Source: Agrocybe praecox
Taxonomy: Eukaryota; Basidiomycota; Agaricomycetes; Agaricales; Agrocybaceae
Direction of reading: 5' to 3'
Length of the DNA stretch: 64,000 nt
Assembly (NCBI GenBank): GCA_964017145.1
Contig: OZ024845.1
Span: 3,038,001 to 3,102,000, forward strand
Positions 24,060 to 36,560 of this stretch are shown one piece after another (position 1 is the first letter of the stretch; every line of letters starts with the position of its first letter). The notes under the pieces are model-generated. The model saw only the letters and a program-made list of their open reading frames with translations. It was not told the DNA's origin and did no database searches. Position numbers and translations under genes: made by a program.

Positions 24060-24310
24060 TGTTGGGTGTAGGTCTCGGAGCGCAGTTATAAATCAAGAAT
24101 CCAAAGGAGGTTAGGATGGAGTGAGATTGAAATTTGACGAGAATAAGGTGAGTACTAGTTTCCAGTCATTAGAATTTGTTATCAGCTCATGTAGTTCACA
24201 GACATTCCTAACACGGTGCTTGATTTTCCTTTGTCAGTGCTTCAAAATATCGCCAGCATCGTAGTGTCGTTATCGAGGATAGAATACTCACCATTTATTC
24301 TCTTGAAGTC
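24060..24310 (+). repeat. Repeat family E, copy 1
   Basis: It shares an ordered set of segments with 42600-42850, for example GATTGAAATTTGACGAGAATAA here against GATTGAAATTTGACAAGAATAA-type sequence there, followed by GCATCGTAGTGTCG against GCATTGTAGCATAA. The nature of the element is unknown. Confidence 0.6.
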
Positions 24311-25264
24311 AGGCTGCACCACCAATAAATGGGACTCGGAGCGCTCATACGATAGGAACTGACTGCGAAGTTGACTTCAATACCTCTTTCTTACTTTTGG
24401 CCTTCAACTTGTCCTCGAATATCGCGTGATGAAAAATCCGATATGTTAGAGAAGGGTTCTCGCAGAGGGAGATGCAGACGTCATACTTTCTGTGCCATGT
24501 ATGGCACGTTCCGATCTTGACTTTGTGAGGGACCTATAGGGATGGGAGCCCGGAGAGGGTTAAGGAGGGCAAGACGTAATCCAAAAATGGACGTCGGGCC
24601 GAATATAACCGATCAACGTCAACACCGATGACCAGGATACAGTGGTGAAATGTTAACCATGTTAACGTTGAACCCAACCCAAACACTACAACGACCACGA
24701 ACCTCGCCCACTGACTCTTTGTGCCTTACACACACTTTACATCACATCCGGTTTTACTGCCATGAACTGACAACGCGCTATATGAAGAAGCCGAAGAACA
24801 AGATGGTTTTTTGAGAATGCGAGCCTGAGGATTTCCGTACAATTGAGCATATAAAAGGTATGTTTCTCTCTTTCTTCTCTTTTTTGGTGAACAATGCTGA
24901 CAGTGATAGGCACTAGGGATATACCAATGGAAATAATCTTCCTTATAATGTGTGCACGCTGTTGCCAACACACCAATTCGCAGAACAATGTCACCGGAGT
25001 CGTTGTTCGACTCGTCCATCCAACCACCCTTGACTGCCTGGGGTTGTTTCCTCTTACCACTTCGTGGTCCTCACGCGTTTGATGTATCAGTCCATGTACT
25101 CGCTGCACGATACCCAAGATGCTGATGGAGAAATGGTGGAAGGGAATGGGAGTGAGGGTGGGAAACGGGAACAAGACACTGCAGGTTCGTTTCAAACGTC
25201 AGGCACTCTCGAGCCCCCTGCTGCGTGTGGTGTTGTCCCGGGGGAGGTGTACTCCACCATGTCT

Positions 25265-25265
<1 letters not shown>

Positions 25266-25299
<34 letters not shown>
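25266..25299. repeat. 34-nt T homopolymer
   Basis: An uninterrupted run of T inside the right arm; the left arm has about eight ordinary bases (ACTACCGG type) at this point. No target-site duplication is visible, so slippage or a poly-A remnant are both possible. Confidence 0.85.
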
Positions 25300-25765
25300 C
25301 AGAAACACAATTCCAATAGTCGTAGCCTTTGCGCGCTTAACTGACAGCGGCAAGGAGGGTTGGGCCTAATCAACGTTCAACTTCAGTCACTCTATTTCTG
25401 CGAAGAAGTCCCAGAGAATCGGATACCAGCACAACCCCCAACTCTATCCTCACCGCAATGGACCTGAAAGGATGATATCACCTCATAGGTCAATGTCGTC
25501 ATGCTAGGCCAACATCGTCACGAGAAGGTACTTGAGTCGCACCTCAAAGCTATGGAGATCTGCGTAGAACGTGTGGCTGAGCTACGCACTTTCACGCCAA
25601 ACAACGAACACATTACAGCTGGCGTCGTATTGATGGGCTAGAGGTCGTCCAGCAAATCGAAACACCGTATCTCTTCGGAATGGACAGTGCACAAGACTTT
25701 TGCTCTGGAATTCCCAAGAGAGACAACCATTTTGTCACTAGGGATATTCACACCAAAGAATCAAT

Positions 25766-25778
25766 GAAGGTGAGTCGT
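25766..25778. other. Unoccupied SINE target site
   Basis: GAAGGTGAGTCGT here corresponds to GAAGGTAAGTCAT, the reverse complement of the SINE target-site duplication in the left arm. It is present once, with matching flanks on both sides. Confidence 0.85.
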
Positions 25779-26720
25779 TCTCAATATTTCTGGGCAATTT
25801 TGTAATACAATCTTAAGCGTTAGTTTGCATACAGATGGGCAAGATCACAGAGGGCGTGAGTTCTTTTTTGTTTCTATTCCACGAGCATCACCTTGCGCCT
25901 AACTTATACGACTAGCGCATTCTTACGATCGTCAGGACACGAAGGTTCTAGGAAGTAAAGTTGCTCGTAGATAGCAGTGAGTATGATGTTTTTCAGCGGA
26001 TTTTATACTGTTTAATGTAGACTATACCCGAATGAAGGTGCCGCATACTCCCATAGTCCGGTTGGAGCGTAGGTACATTGCTATTATTTCCTCGTCCGAC
26101 GGTATCTAATTATATGCTCTAGGGTATGAATTCCTGCACGCAGGACACGGTATGTTATTTGCTTCCCGATTTCATCACCAGCAACTAACGTTCTTAAAAA
26201 GATAGATTTATCACGAAAGCATGGTCTGGTCTACGACAGCTGCTTGCTATCAAAGTTGCTATATACCTACTATGCAATAGAGTCTACAGTCATCGCCAAA
26301 ATACTCGGTAAAACCACAAAACTCCTCCAGCATTTGAACGAAACAGGCGGGATTCGGGAGGAATATACATCATGGAAACGAGCTCGGACAATTTGGTGTC
26401 GATAGGATAGTGTCGAAACTGATTCGAGCAGCGACTCGGATAATGCCGCTCGACCAGCTGATAGAGCTGCAGGTGCTCCCAGCGTTGGACTGGTGTACGA
26501 CCAGTGTTTGACGCCACTTCCGAACCACCATGGTCCAATTCCCCCCATACTCCGTGTACACGTCTGATTGTTTCCTTGCTGGCACTTCAAGTTAACTTCT
26601 CCGTTAAAACGCCGCTGTGATAATAAACGATATTTTTAACCTTTGTCACGAGTGTGAGAATATGAAGGGAATGGTTATCAAGGTTTGCAAAGGCTGTGTT
26701 TTTTGCTGTTCTTAGCACTC

Positions 26721-29700
26721 ATGTCATCATCTTCAGCACCGTCAAATCCCAAGTCGTTGAAGAAGAAGTTGAGGGACTTCTTCAAGCGTGGTGCCAATGA
26801 ACCTATGGTCAACTCTCCCAGGACACCATATGGATCAGCGCCGAAAGAAAATTCATCAGGCAATCCCGAGGCATCGTCGACTGTGGCCGATAATCTGAAG
26901 ATTTCGGGAAGATTTGCATTGTCTATCGCACCCAAATTAGCAAGATGTATCAATGTAAACCCAATTAAGGCGGCCTTGAACATTCTTAATGTTATCATGG
27001 AAGTAAGGAAGGTAGGCAGCGTTGGAAAGTAAATTAAAGCGTCTAACAACAGATCTCTTTCCAGGAAATCAACGATAACAAGGATGAACTGCAAGCAGTT
27101 CTCGAAGAGACGCTACAGCTTCTTGGTATTGTACTGACAAAAATGGAGGTGGTATCCAATCCTCAGAGTGTCGTCAATCAGACGGTGGAACAGTATAAGA
27201 GGTACCATATTACAATCTCTTAATTTTAATTCCTTGGACTGATTTATTCATAGGGAGGTCGATCAACAGCTGGAAAGGGTCTCAATTCTAAATAGCCGCT
27301 TGCACTCCAATGTCTTTCGTCGGGTCGATTACGACAACTACAAGATTCAGTTAATGGATATCTCTCGAAAGATCAAAGAGGCGACGGACAGGTTCAATGT
27401 AAGGAGAATCTCTCCTTCGCGATTACTACTGATCATTCAACTTTATACAGATTGCAATGGTTGGGACCACAGGAATGACGGTGGATGAATTATGTGACGA
27501 GAAACGGGTAAGCATCTGGTTTGACATAAGAGAATATGCTTTTCATCACCATTACAGGAAGAGAAACTACGACTTGACTTGAAACCTTCCGAGAGAGCCA
27601 ACCATCGTTTTGTCCACGGCGGGAAGAGCGCGATAAAGCGTGAAACTTGCACCGAGGGAACGCGTGTCGCAATCTTAAAAGAAATTGCAGACTGGGCAAA
27701 CGATTCATCTGTGGACAGTCCGCCTGCGTTCTGGTTGACTGGTCAGGCAGGATCAGGAAAAACCACCATTGCGTATACGATCGCAAAAAAGTTCTGGATG
27801 GGGCAGCCAACCGCTCTGGGAGCAAGCTTCTTCTGTTCTCGACAGTTTGGAGAAACACGAAGCCTTCAACGTATAGTCCCCACCATCGCATTTCAGCTCG
27901 CTCAAAAATGCGAACCATTTCATGTTCTTTTCCAAAAGGTTGATACGTCAGACGCATTGAATTTTTATGATGTTCAAGAACAACTCGAAAAATTTCTTTT
28001 TGAGCCCTGGACAGAGCAAAAAGGTCAACACACCCCGTCTACTTACCTCGTCGTCGTCGACGCCCTTGATGAAATCGAGGACGAGGAAAGGGCTTCTTTT
28101 TTGGAACAAGTACTGCAGTCACTCGAAGATAAGAAAGTTGCAGGTCTCAAGTTTCTGATTACTAGTAGGCCTGATCCTGAAATCGTCGCACTAGGGGAAA
28201 CATTTGAGCCAAGCGCGATTTGCAAGCTCCAAAACGTTTCGATAGAAGATGCAAAATCGGATATAAGAACATACCTGGATGTGAAGCTCAAAAGCTTGCA
28301 CGGAACCCCGGAATTCAACCAGCTGAACGAGCAGTCTGCTGGCCTGTTCATCTATGCGGCCACCGTGGTGAAAATTATGACGGGTCGTAAGCTTGCCATC
28401 AGTGAGCAGCTCACGAAGCTTCGCTCGCTGCTTTCCTCGACCGCGTCTGATTTCGGTTCAATCGACCAACTGTATCAGCAAATTATGCGGAATGCCTTCT
28501 CAGACCTGGAGGACGATCCTGGACTTTTCTCCGCCCGTCTGTCCATTCTACACACCTTTCTATGTTCTGCTGAGCGAATTTCCGTTTCCGTTGCCGCCAG
28601 TCTTTTAGAAATCGAAGTCGACGTTGCGAATATTGTCATCGAAAACTTGTATGCTGTCATGTACATGCAAGATAATCGGGTTTACTGGTATCATGCTTCT
28701 TTTCCCGACTTCATTTTCAGTCGCTCTCGTTCAAAATTCCGCGTGGGTAACAAGGACGTCGTGTTCTCATGCAATGCAGCAGCTCATCATACTCTTCTCT
28801 CCCATGCTTGTTTCCGCATTATGAACTCCAAGGATACAGGTCTGAGGTTCAACATGGGTGATATTAAATCATCGTATCACTTGGACTCCGAGCACACGGA
28901 AGAACTGTGCAAGAACATCAGCAAGAACATATTACCTATGCTGAGATATGCATGTATGCATTGGGTACACCATATTTCTTTTGTTCTTGATGCAAACGAC
29001 TACCGCCTCTTTGATGTTATCTCTGACTTTCTTCAAGTTCATGTCTTGTTCTGGATTGAGGCTATGAGCTTGCTCGGATCAAGCGGAGAATGTTCGTATC
29101 TGCTGGTGGACGCTGCACGTTGGGCATTCAAGGTACAGTTAATCTGTTCTTCTTTGCGGCGTCTCACTGATATCAATCCCCGTGAAGAATAACAGCCGGG
29201 TTCTTGAAAAGGACCTTGAGAATGTCGCTAATTTTGCAGCATATTTCAGTGGTTGCCCTGCCGCTGAGTCAACCCCACATCTTTATATCTCATCGTTGAC
29301 AACATGGCAGTCGAGATCGCCGCTTTTGCAAGTTTGGAAGCGCAAATTCCCGCGCATACCCTTGTATAAACACACAAAAGGCATTCCCGCCGTGCCATTA
29401 ATGATAAAGCCACTTAAGCAAGGAGCACGAAGCATTGCCTTCTCCAACAACGGCAAGCAGCTGGTGGTTGGAATGGACACCTCTGCGGTGGTATTAGATG
29501 CTGCCACCAGTCGGCAGCAGCACATACTGAGTGTCACTGACGCGTTTCCACTTGTCAAATACTCACGGGATGGATCGCGACTCGTAGTCATATGCCATGA
29601 CATTGTTTGCATATGGGATGCTTCTACATTCCATTTGATAAATGAATTCAAAGCTCGCCCGGCAGTTGTTTCCACTGAGGAAACACATATTCTTGCGGTA

Positions 29701-31470
29701 TCGATAGACCATTCTGGCGACTACTGTCAATTGGAGATTTGGGATATTTCAACGGGACATTTGCTAAGAATGTTGGAGACTCCCAAATCCACAGTAAAAG
29801 ATGCATGGCTCATACGCTTCTCATTTTCTCTGCAGAAATTCTATACTGTGGTCAAAGGGACATTTGAAGTGTGGGATGTATCATCAGACCGCGCGCTCAA
29901 ATCACTTACATTATCTCATCACATGCGTTACATGCAAGAAGTTGCCATATCGTTGGACGGAAAAATGGTTGCCTGGGGCTGGAGACATACTGTGCAAGTA
30001 TGGAACACATTGCATGGTCATCTTCTGACAGAAATTCCTTACGAAAAAGTTTCCGACATCATGGGACTTAATTTCTCCTACGACGGTACACACATTGTGT
30101 CCATTTCGCAGAGTGGAAACCTGCGCGTCTGGGATACATCAACAGGTGCAATATTGAAGGCCATAGACACAACCCTTGAGGCAATCTCCATTACATTTTC
30201 ACCCAATGGTCTACGGATAGGTGTAGGGACGTGGATAGGCGTATATGTGTGGTCCTGGGACAGGTCAGAGCCAGTCCAAGGGGGTTCACGACGTGGCGAG
30301 TCTATATCCGAAGTGTCGGGTGTTGAAAAAATTGCAACATCACTGGTTGACTCCCGAAAGATTGTGTCCATCACCGACAAAAAAGTGCAAGTATGGGATG
30401 CAACAACAGGGGCTGAGCTGAAGGCAATATTGCTTCCAACGCTAAAGCAAACTTCACTCTCTGATAATGGGCAGATTATTGCTTCTCACCTTGTTGATGG
30501 ATCGGTAAAAGTGATGAATACAACAACTGGCGCCAAAAACTTGATTTTGGAACGCAACATCGTTCCAAATCACCATTATGGCTCAATCATTCTGTCAAGA
30601 AGTGGAAGGAAATTGGCATTGATAGACACAATTGGCGATCGATCTTCGATGATAGAGATATGGGATATCAACAACGGCAGAAAAAGAGAGACCATCGTAG
30701 ACGGAAAAAATCTGCATCTTCTCTTCTTCACAAATAATGAACATTATCTTGTGGGCGAATTCAAAGATATACGCTCGGAGCAACACTTTCCAATAGTTGT
30801 GGTCTGGGATGTGATAACTGGTAATGCCATCACATTAATGAGGAGTAACATTGCGCGTTCACATACCTGGGTGGAAGCTTCAAGCAACGGAAGAGAACTA
30901 GCTGTCTGCGGGTGGCCTCGGTCACCAGGAGAGTCGGATATCACGTTATGCGAAGTCTGGAACATGTTATCTGGCGAACGTCTGAGGGTCATCAAAACAT
31001 CCTATCGTCCTCCGATTAGCTATTCCACATCAGCTTTTTACTTTTATTCGTCGAGCATCTCAAACGATGGCAGGAGAATTGCCGTCAACTGCTCAGATGG
31101 ATTTATTCGAGTTTGGACGTTCTTATCGAACGAAACTTGTGCCAAGCTTATGCTTGTTGGGCAATGTCAAAGTATGACCAAAGCAATCACTTTCTCCAGA
31201 GATGATAAGGAGATTATATGTGGCTCCATGGATGGTTCAATCAGGGTCTGGGATGTGGATCCCGACTCAGAGCCGTATGAATGGACGTTACAAGAGAGTG
31301 GCTGGATCACGTCGCCCAAAAAGACAGACCAGAGGCTCATGTGGATTCCGCTACAATTGAGGGTCATCCAACCACGAAACACTCTCATCATTGCAAGTAC
31401 TGGAGATGGCTCTATTGACTTCAAAAGAGCAATGATTGGCGACGAATGGGAGGGATGCTACTCACCGTGA
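26721..31470 (+). CDS. NLR-1: STAND receptor with NACHT ATPase and divergent WD40-like C-terminus
   Basis: Six phase-consistent exons: 26721-27011, 27065-27201, 27254-27398, 27451-27507, 27558-29132, 29188-31470, giving 1495 residues. Residues 1-210 are Ser-rich and then helical, of the type seen before NACHT in fungal NLRs. The ATPase has Walker A GQAGSGKTT (272-280), Walker B LVVVDALDEIED (about 374-385) and LITSRPD (about 411-417). A helical winged-helix-type linker follows. From about residue 770 there are many degenerate WD40 blades, for example VQVWNTLHGHLL, LRVWDTSTGAIL and IRVWDVDPD. Unlike NLR-2 the blades are highly diverged from one another, so this sensor is not freshly amplified. 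Such cytosolic switches oligomerise on ligand binding and often trigger cell death; ligand and effector here are unknown. The 5' end lies in the inverted duplication and has a partial paralog at 1-398. Confidence 0.92.
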
Positions 31471-31899
31471 ATTCCCACTTGTATACTTGTCTTGTTCCTT
31501 TTCTTTCAAATGTGCTGATATCATCTACTTTACAAATAATTATATGATTTATATCAGGGCCTGTAAATGAAAAAGAATTCACTCTACGCTAAGCCTGCAC
31601 AAGTTGTCTAAGCAGGAGCGCATAATCAATCCAGAGGTCATTACAAGCGTAATAGTAAGTTCTATATAAAGTTCCAACGGCTGACGCTAATCTCAAACTA
31701 ACGCTACCTTATTTTGAGAAAGGTAACTGTTTGTTTCGCAGGAAGAAAACAATAAAATAAAATAAAAATATATACAACCGAGCTATAGAAAAACGAGAAA
31801 CACAGCCACTGTCAACGATTGAAATGCAAAATGACAAATTAACGACCACAGAGACGAAATCCAGCGTGGATCTCCTAAATGTAGCAGTCACCTGGACGG
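31471..31899. other. 3' flank of NLR-1
   Basis: AT-rich sequence with AATAAA-like stretches (31750-31770) that could serve polyadenylation; nothing else is recognised. Confidence 0.4.
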
Positions 31900-33780
31900 C
31901 TCAATTCAAGCCCCTGGAACATTTCCCCTTCGTACCAGAGAGCCTAGAACAGCAAAAGAAAGAAAATTATTATTTCAGCAACGAGAGCTGAGGGAAATGA
32001 GATGAAGCGAACCATGTCAGAGCAAGAGGATTCTGTAAAGAGGTGCAAACGTTGACCCGTAAGCTACAGCGTCTCGCAGCTTAATTCGCAGGGGAAAATG
32101 ATGGTGAAATACCAATTCTGCATTCAACGTATCAGAGAAAATCGGCAACCAAGGAGAGTAAATCCAAGCATGGGTATGCTGAAAGCCGCAGGGGTATGTA
32201 TGGCTTGACCTGAACCCCAGATACATTGAGCCTTCATGACGGTGCCGAGGTATGGTCCTGAGGAACGAAAACCAGAAAAGAAAAAAAGGAAAAGTGATGA
32301 CGTCAGCAACAACTGCAGAGGATGGAGAAGGTACGAACAATATCCCAGAGTAAAAAAATTATAATTCGAGTAAGGCATACCAAAAGTCAGGAAGTATCGA
32401 GGAGATGCTGCAAATAAATATGTTGTGAGTTAAATGAACAAATATCAAGTGGAAAATGTACCTCATAAATCTAGAGAATCTCAACAAAGAGAATGCGGGA
32501 AAATCGAAAAGAAACTTTAAAGAAAAATATCTGAAAGCGATCAAGACGTCGGAGGTGAGTGCAAATCGGATGTTGAAGGACATGTTTTGAAAGAAGTGTG
32601 GAGAGGTATGTGCATCGATGTCCAAGGAATTTGTGACTCTTGAAAGCATTTTCTTCAAACCATTTCGGGTATATGACAGTAGTGATGATGACGATAGCAT
32701 ATATAAAATCGGCGGCAAAATTGAGGCCGCTATCGAGTTCTGGATTAGGACCAAGAGCGACTGGGTAGGGAAGGTCTTTTAAAGGGTATATTTCACGTGG
32801 CAGATGTCCGTAGTAGCAACTGAGGCCGTGGATTATTTGTAGGAACTCGTCGAGATGGGTGGTGACGAGCACATGGCCGACGCCCTATATGAAGAATCGA
32901 GAAGGAAAAGAGGGTTCATGCCAGAGTTTCTCCAGTTGATCGAAGGAACGGTAATTGCCAAGGGTGACAATGGAGAAAGGTTGGAGGAACGACTAGAATT
33001 ACAGAAAAAACACAATCAGTAACAGGTTAAAGCCTAGCTATCCTGAATAGAATTCCAACGCGCCGGTACGAGGTAGGGACATGTACTACACCGCGACGTA
33101 TACATGTTCAGCCCACTCCAGGGCCCGAACTCATATGTAAAGGGTAAAGGTGATGAGAATTTACCTTGCTGACCATGACTGAACAAAGCATGATTTTCCT
33201 GACATTTGGATGCTTGAAGATAGCACCTCGAAAACATAATCTGCTGGTCCATCGACAAGATGTATGGTTAATGAAAAAAACCGAAGTTGGCAGCGATAAA
33301 GCGCTGGCTGGGAACGAAGGAGTTTAGTTCTCGATGAGGCTACAACGGGTGAGGACGACTGCTACTGGTGTTACACTGTCATGAAATGGGTTAACGCTAA
33401 ATTGAGACTACGAACGCAAAGACGGACCTGTCCGAATGGTACCACTAGCTCCAAGTGTTCTCTGGCGGAAAGCTCGGCTCGGACGCCTTCAAAATCTCAA
33501 TACTCCGTCAAAAATAGGCGTATATGTTGACTTTGACGAAATGGGGTATGGTAACGGAAGAGTTGAAGTGGAGTTGGAGGCAGGAGTCGGGTTCAAGTGG
33601 CTCTCAAAGCCTGGTCGCGCAAATAATTGGGATACAACATCTTGAAGGACGATTTCTTCGCAACTAGTGGAGATTAAGCCTCTTAAATGCGATGCGATTG
33701 TTTCATAGAACTTACGCGTGATGAAACAGAGGCCTTCGTGTCGTCCCACCCCCCGACCCATGAATTTTTCGGCCTATATC
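31900..33780 (+). repeat. Mosaic repeat family B, copy 2 (longest copy)
   Basis: The 5' part (32000-32370, with GGTATGTATGGCTTGA and TGACGGTGCCGAGG) matches in reverse 50170-50280. The middle (about 32590-32660) matches in reverse 49740-49830, and the 3' part (33300-33780) matches 11680-12190 and, in reverse, 49260-49610. Segment order is kept, so this is one element of about 1.9 kb. Its frames up to 133 codons show no known domain. Confidence 0.7.
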
Positions 33781-34299
33781 CGTCCCTATATTGTGTCTCG
33801 CGAAGCGTTCTCCACTCCTTGGTACCAAGTGTGATATTTCATGACAAAACTTCCGAGCATGGGTTTGGTGGCAGTCTCGTGGTCTCAGCGGGATCCGCTT
33901 GTCTTGGTTTACGATGTCCCTAGAAATGGGGTGCATGGTGGCGGCGGTAGAAGAAGGAACTACGTCGATTTGTCGGATTATGGCCGACGAAATCTGACGG
34001 TGGACACAGCATGCTCAGCATGCTAAGAAACAGTTCCTGTAGAATACACGCGTTTTATGAACATACCCCCTTGAAACCAGCAAGGATAGAGAAACATACC
34101 CAAGCGTTCCCATATTCTGTCCTACTCGATGTGCGATGTGGTGATAATGAACAGACAGGCAAGAGTGTTCCAAAAATAACGGTTGAACTGGGTTTGAATT
34201 TGAGTGTCGTTGAATATAAACATGGAAAAACCTTATTATTTTTCCGAATAAGAATTGGTATTTTTGGTTTCAGATTTTACCCTTCTCTTACCTCGTGCG
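33781..34299. other. Stretch without a recognisable gene
   Basis: A few open frames of 60-80 codons on both strands, none with a recognised domain. Confidence 0.35.
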
Positions 34300-34998
34300 T
34301 TAAGCTGGAGCCTTTGTTTTTTTCTACATATCTCTCGGAACTCTTCTCTACTTTTCGTTATGCTCTTACGTTTTGCTTTTTTGCAAACCATTCGGCTTCA
34401 TCTTTTTTCTTGACTGAGCCTATGCCACTCTCACACGCTTACTGCTATCTTTGCTGTGCCTTTGATGGATCCTCTAGGCTCTTATTGCAGGCCTGCCTTC
34501 TTCCAAAAAATTCTCTCGATGCTGTGTCCATCATCAACACATCCCGAAGATCTCAGAAACAATGCTATGCTTTCGTTTGAATCTAAATGTTTCTTCTTTG
34601 GAGGGAGCAGCTGGAACTCGGGATCGACATCGCCCACAAGTACTATCTATCAATGCTCCTTCCCTCTTCCGCTATGCACAACGCTTGTGCGTTTACCAGC
34701 CGAAGCTTTACTTTTTCTCTACTTATCTCTCGGGACTCTTCTCTGCTTCTTGTTAAGTTCTTGCCTACGCTCGCCTTTCTGCAGAACGTCCGGCTTCAAT
34801 AAGCCTTATTTTGTGAACCCCATACCACTCGAACGCCTATCGCAGCTGCTGTGCCTTGGATACATCATCCTCGCAACGCAGGCATACATGTTTCCAAATT
34901 CTTCCCATCAACGTCATGTCAATTATGAAGACATTACGACTCGCCTCAGCAACGACACTTTGCTTTCATTGGGATCCAACCTGCATGCACTGTCACTC
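34300..34998 (+). repeat. Imperfect tandem duplication, unit about 400 bp
   Basis: ATATCTCTCGGAACTCTTCTCT (about 34325) recurs as TTATCTCTCGGGACTCTTCTCT-type sequence (about 34725), and GCTGTGCCTTTGATGGA (34455) recurs as GCTGTGCCTTGGATACA (34850). The second unit is interrupted by hAT-like element 2 at 34999. A 201-codon stop-free frame here comes from T/C-rich composition. Confidence 0.55.
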
Positions 34999-35006
34999 AT
35001 TCAAGT

Positions 35007-36552
35007 CAATACTTTACAGTCCCCCACTGATTCCTGGTGGAGTCCACTGGAGTCCACATAATCCCCTGGAGTCCAGTGGATTAGCATGTTTTTTGTGCTG
35101 GATTCCATTGGAGTCTGGTGGAGTCCACCAGACTCCAGTCAAACTTTGTGTAAACTTGTTGTTTACATGTTTTATGCAATGTCACTTATGTTAAAAAAAC
35201 ATAACATTCACCAAAAACATGACATTCACACCAAAAAACATATTAAAAAGCGAAATTTAATTGATTAACTAAGAAATTCATAATATACATGATTTTTATG
35301 TACTTATATAATTATTTTTAATGTAAGAAAATGGGGAGGAAGGAAATATGGAAAGGGGAGGGCAGAGGGCAGAGAAGGAGAGGAGAGGGGGATAGGGCAG
35401 AGAGAGATGGCCGGGAGAAGAAAGAGAGAGAGGGCAGGGTAGAGGGGGGGGGATGGAACTTGGAGGGGAGAGACAGTGGGGGCCGCCTGTGCCCAGCAGG
35501 GGTGAGCGAGGAGACGACGTGGACAGGGTACTTACCGTTGCCCTAAACGCCCCTCTCCTCACCTCGCCACGTCACGCCCTTGCCCCCAACCCCGGCCCTT
35601 CGTGTTCGTCGATGTCGTCACGCTCGTCCGCCAGCGCGTCGTTGTCGTCACTGGCGTCGTGTGTCGTTGGCGTTGTCGCCGCTGCCATCGTGTCGTCGGT
35701 GTCGGCGTCGTATGTCATGTGTCGTCGTCATCGACTCGTCGTTGTGTCGTCATTGGCGTCGTCGTTGTGGGCGTTGGCGTCGTTGTGGGTGTCGTTGTGG
35801 GCGTTGCTGCGTGGTGGCGACGGGACGTGGTGGCGACGGAGGATGGGTGGGAGGTCGTCGTGTCGTCGTCGTGTCGTTGGCGTGTCATCGGCGTCGTTCG
35901 CGTCGTCGTTGTCCTTCGCGTCGTGGTGTCGTTCGCGTCGTCATCGTCATCGTCGTTTGTGTCGTCATCGTCATCGTCGTTCGCGTCATCGTTGTCGTTG
36001 TCGTTGTCGTTGGTGATGCGGTGTGGTGGCGACCAGACGTGGTGGTGACGGACGGTGGATGGATGGTGGTGGTAGTGGTAAGAAGCAAGGAAAGAGTGAT
36101 GACGCGGCCAGGGCAGCGGGTTGTGGCTGTGCCGGCAATTTCCGAAGCGGCCCGAACGTCTATTTTAGGAATTTTGCAGAAACTGTTGTTTGTATGTCAC
36201 ACGGACCTCCTAAAATTATGAAAAAATCACGTAAATTCCTAAAATATTCGAAATATATTTATCAAACATTAAATATGACGTAATATGTTACGGTTTTGGC
36301 AGAAATGACAAAATAACCATGAAAAAATAAAATAAAACATATCACAGTCCATGTTGAGTCCAGATTGAGTCCAGATTGAGTCCAGTCCACCATATTCCGG
36401 TCGCGAGTCCAGTATGAGACTCAGTCCACCCCCAATCCAGGTGGAGTCCAGTACTTGAGCTTGGCTGGGGCTACCAGCCATTTGGAACAGTGCAAAAAGT
36501 ACCGGACTCCACTGGACTCCGTCAGGAATCAGTGGGGGAGTGTAAAGCCCTC
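35007..36552 (-). mobile_element. Non-autonomous hAT-like DNA transposon 2 (1546 bp)
   Basis: Its ends match those of element 1 (left CAATACTTTACAGTCCCCCAC; right, reverse complement, GAGGGCTTTACACTCCCCCA). It is flanked by the 8-bp duplication ATTCAAGT at 34999-35006 and 36553-36560. Its core (35270-36330) is the reverse complement of the core of element 1, including the CGTCGT tract and the stretch TGTGCCGGCAATTTCCG. The subterminal regions differ: here they are repeats of GAGTCCA (35035-35150 and 36350-36520) instead of TCAGAA-type repeats. No transposase is present. Confidence 0.85.
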
Positions 36553-36560
36553 ATTCAAGT

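Larger units (their letters stand above)
24570..27145. repeat. Right arm of the inverted segmental duplication
   Basis: It matches 1-3265 in reverse orientation (see the left arm) and leads directly into the NLR-1 gene. Between 25680 and 26300, GT..AG intron-like pieces conserved in both arms (for example the donor after AATGAAG at 25770) suggest an older gene upstream of the receptor; the reading frames are broken and I cannot name it. Confidence 0.85.

Noticed and set aside
25266..25299. Poly-A tail of a second SINE
   Set aside because: No pol III boxes, no body and no target-site duplication next to the T run; simple slippage is enough.
34456..35061. 201-codon plus-strand frame
   Set aside because: It runs through an imperfect tandem repeat and into the transposon end; T/C-rich composition, no domain.
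35453..36221. 187-213-codon frames on the plus strand
   Set aside because: The same low-complexity core as in hAT-like element 1, in reverse; not genes.
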